Position numbers and translations under genes: made by a program
Notes under the pieces: model-generated
Told to the model about the DNA's origin: nothing
Database searches by the model: none
Seen by the model: the letters and a program-made list of their open reading frames with translations, nothing else
Source of the DNA: Rotaria macrura
Taxonomy: Eukaryota; Rotifera; Eurotatoria; Philodinida; Philodinidae
Length of the DNA stretch: 64,000 nucleotides
Direction: 5' to 3'
Assembly (NCBI GenBank): GCA_900239685.1
Contig: OENT01000047.1
Coordinates: forward strand, 124,001 to 188,000
Part shown: positions 61,488 through 64,000 of the stretch, piece by piece
Layout of the letters: each line of letters opens with the position of its first letter
How positions within the stretch are numbered: the stretch's first letter is position 1

Positions 61488-62550
61488 CTATTAAAATAGA
61501 TATTAGCATAATCCATGCCAGATTATCACAAAAAAAGAATATGTGAAACACGATGTGAATACTCTTGAGACTCACAGAAAAAAAAATGTCTTTTTTTCTA
61601 TCTACGTAAAGACGCATTTAATTCACCATTCCTTTACTTAATCCTTCAAAAAGGCAACGAGATAGTATATGAATATATAGATATAGACGAACAAAAAGTC
61701 ACTTATACATGAGGTGTGTTTTTTTATATAGTATTGATTAAATGTTTAGAGCAGTTTCATGTTTGAATCTTTCTTCTCGATGGCTATCATATGCAAATGT
61801 ATGTGTGTACTGAGAAAGATTTTCTGTTCAGTTTGATAAGATTACCTAGTTTAAAATCAACAGCGATCCAAAAATTAGATTTTAGAAATGTAAACGAAGT
61901 TTTTGAGAAAAGATTTTAGATATGACAGAACAAAAGGATACAACTGTCGAGTTATTGTAACTGTCGTTCATTAAACTACATTGAATTTGTAGGAGATCGA
62001 AAAAGTCATTTTCTTCGTTTTGTTAAGAATGTAAATGGATGATTTTTTCGAAAATCTACAAAATTCAAGACAGTTCGATGAACTATATTTATCAAGAAGT
62101 TAGAGATATGTCATTCTGTTCTGTTAAATAGAATCCTTGTCTATAGACTATAATGATGGATGTCAATAATTTAGTTTTTGTTCTCTCTAAAGAGGCTTAT
62201 TTCAGGATTATTACCGAGATCTTTAGGCTTGCGAAGGCATACTAATAGAGAACCTTTTTTTACTTTACAAATACTTCTCTGAGACTATTAATGTCGAAAC
62301 GGTCAATTAAATCTATATATGTTTCTCAATAAAAGTTTTACGTTCTGACATTTTCAGCAATGTCAACAATCGTCGTTGACCAGATTACCGCACTTTTCAG
62401 GATTAAACTTAAATTTTATCAATATATTTCAACATGCTTTTTAGATTTTACTTCATAGTGAAGAAAATTTTTCACAATTAGCCATACGAAAGAATCTAAT
62501 TATTACTAATGTTCGATGCAAATGTTCCGCCTGCATAGATAATTAGGTTT
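61488..62550. other. Gap between exon-like segments, nothing recognised
   Basis: No exon is supported on either strand in this AT-rich kilobase. Confidence 0.4.
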
Positions 62551-64000
62551 TCACACTGATGACAATTTTGCAAACGTCATACTCCTTCCAATGATTGGTA
62601 TATGTATTAATGATGTTGGTTTGAATGATGGATTTCTCAATGAATCAGCATTGTCATAATTATTCATATTGTCATAATCGTCAGTTGGCACTCGCATTTC
62701 ATCATACGCCTCTCCTGTCATAATGGAATGCTTGTTAAATGGAAGGTCAGTAAAATCATTTGAAATTTTCAATCGATCACGCCTACAAGCAATCACTAGA
62801 AGACACTAGAAATAGTCTATTAATATAAATAAGTTAACTTCAAACTACTCTGATGATCTTGAACAAACATAACATGATCTCTCAGTGTGATATTCAATAA
62901 TGATTTATGTTGCCAGAGTTTTACATAATAAAATTCTAGGATTATTGATGGTAGACTTGGTATTTGTATAAACGACATACTTGCCATTATAGTATTAACT
63001 AATGCTAAAATGCATGCTAATTTAATATCTAATATTATATTCGCATGAGAAGGAATTCGATGTATTATATAAGTTAAAAGTTTGATTAAAAACGTAGTAT
63101 CAACTATCATAATAATATTATAATTAAAATATTACTTCAGTGTAGAAGCAAAAGTGTAAATGGTTGAATTCGAAGATTGCGTAATATTAGAATCAAGATT
63201 TGATTCATGATCATATTCGATTGATATTAATGATTCAATTGTTCGTTCGTATCTTGTTTCATGTTCTCTCTGTTTATAACCGAAATCTATTCGTCATTTG
63301 AAAAAAGGTCGATTTAAAAAATTTTTCTTCATTCTCTTTAAAATTATCATTTCTCAACAATTGTTTCGATTCATCGATGAAATAAATTTCACTGGTACTC
63401 TTAGATCGAATAATAATTTAAATAGTTTTTGCTTTTAACAAATAGGAAAAATTCATCCGACTTAAACTAATCACTAAATCAATATTATTGTTAGATATTT
63501 TTTGAATCGTAATACATGTTTTTCCCTTGATATTTTGAAGGTCTAAACTGATCGATAAATTTACAATCAGTTAAGTTTTCTCTACATCGAATCATACATG
63601 ATTTTTAAATTTTATCACAGGTGAGTTGAGAATTGAATGAAAAAAGAAAGTTACGATAACATGTACATAGTCTTGTTTTTTTTTCATGTTGATATGATTA
63701 CATATTTACAAGATCTATGCCTGTATTGTAAGTTTCTTAGAACAATACCAAGTTAACTCATCGTAATGAAGCTTGATAATCTAACTAGTAATTTAATATA
63801 AATATTTGATGAAGTAAAAATATGTTGATTATTCAACTCAGGTTTAGCTTCCGACATTTTCTTATGATAATTATTTTGATATTTGATTCTATTCAACCTG
63901 GAGTAATGTTCTTCATTGTTTCTCGATGATGTTTCGTTGCGGTCGAGTGTTTTCATCACACGAGATAAAATGTTTGCAGGTGTAAATTGATCTATCTCAT
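62551..64000 (-). pseudogene. Broken or misassembled membrane-protein gene, 5' end outside window
   Basis: Minus-strand coding pieces follow each other. First, 63786-64000 is open at the window edge (PANILSRVMKTLDRNE...). Next, 63399 to about 63290 (STSEIYFIDESKQLLRND...) fits by phase after a 386-bp intron. The frame then shifts by one base near 63288 into GYKQREHETRYERTIESLIS, meets a TAA at 63130-63132, and continues in the same frame through a hydrophobic stretch (ACILALVNTIMASMSFIQIP) to 62849. A 53-bp intron leads to 62551-62795 (MIACRRDRLKISNDF..., ending SMTFAKLSSV). No family recognised. One frameshift and one stop suggest a pseudogene, but an unrecognised intron or a sequencing error could also explain them. 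Confidence 0.35.

Noticed and set aside
1..64000. CRISPR arrays, bacterial operons, tRNA or rRNA genes
   Set aside because: The DNA is eukaryotic with spliced genes; no spaced direct-repeat array or tRNA box B-like element was noticed on reading, although a computed tRNA scan was not possible.

Overview
The window is eukaryotic, AT-rich (roughly 30% GC by eye), and carries spliced animal genes. Most introns are very short (about 50-80 bp, GT-AG), with a few of 0.5-1.9 kb. Proteins resemble metazoan families but are diverged, and two genes (a dual-domain fluoride exporter and a T4 Rnl1-type RNA ligase) are unusual for animals. This suggests a bdelloid rotifer (Rotaria/Adineta-like); the taxon is an inference, not proven by the sequence.

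Layout. 1.8-5.0 kb (+): TPRA1-like seven-TM protein whose first exon was not found. 5.1-5.5 kb (-): a three-exon, 77-residue secreted peptide not previously visible as one ORF. 6.0-6.5 kb (-): a small death-effector-domain protein. 7.2-7.5 kb: foldback element. 8.1-10.4 kb (-): fatty-acyl-CoA-reductase homologue that has lost its YxxxK catalytic residues. 13.3-16.2 kb (-): five-exon Rnl1-type RNA ligase. 17.9-18.9 kb (+): intronless FEX fluoride exporter. 20-24 kb: a cluster of palindromic and foldback elements. 23.9-27.7 kb: a decayed second copy of the 16.0-20.6 kb block, containing an RNA-ligase exon 1 remnant and a FEX pseudogene. 31.8-34.1 kb (+): divergent RagC/D GTPase in nine exons. 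34.1-42.8 kb: a long stretch with no supportable gene. 42.8-43.3 kb (-): a four-TM orphan protein. 43.9-44.1 kb: another palindromic element. 44.9-56.9 kb (+): a compact same-strand block of three conserved genes, FAM91A1, TRAF7 and UQCC4/CCSMST1. 60.4-64 kb (-): exon-like pieces of unrecognised genes, one set apparently broken by a frameshift and a stop and running off the window end.

Genes in the block 44.9-56.9 kb have ordinary cell-biological roles (endosome-Golgi tethering, ubiquitin/MAPK signalling, complex III assembly). RagC/D belongs to amino-acid sensing by mTORC1. The 6-28 kb part looks accessory: a pseudoenzyme, two probably horizontally acquired genes, a local duplication and several non-autonomous mobile elements. 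All exon models were made by hand from splice consensus, phase continuity and remembered family sequence; no search was run.
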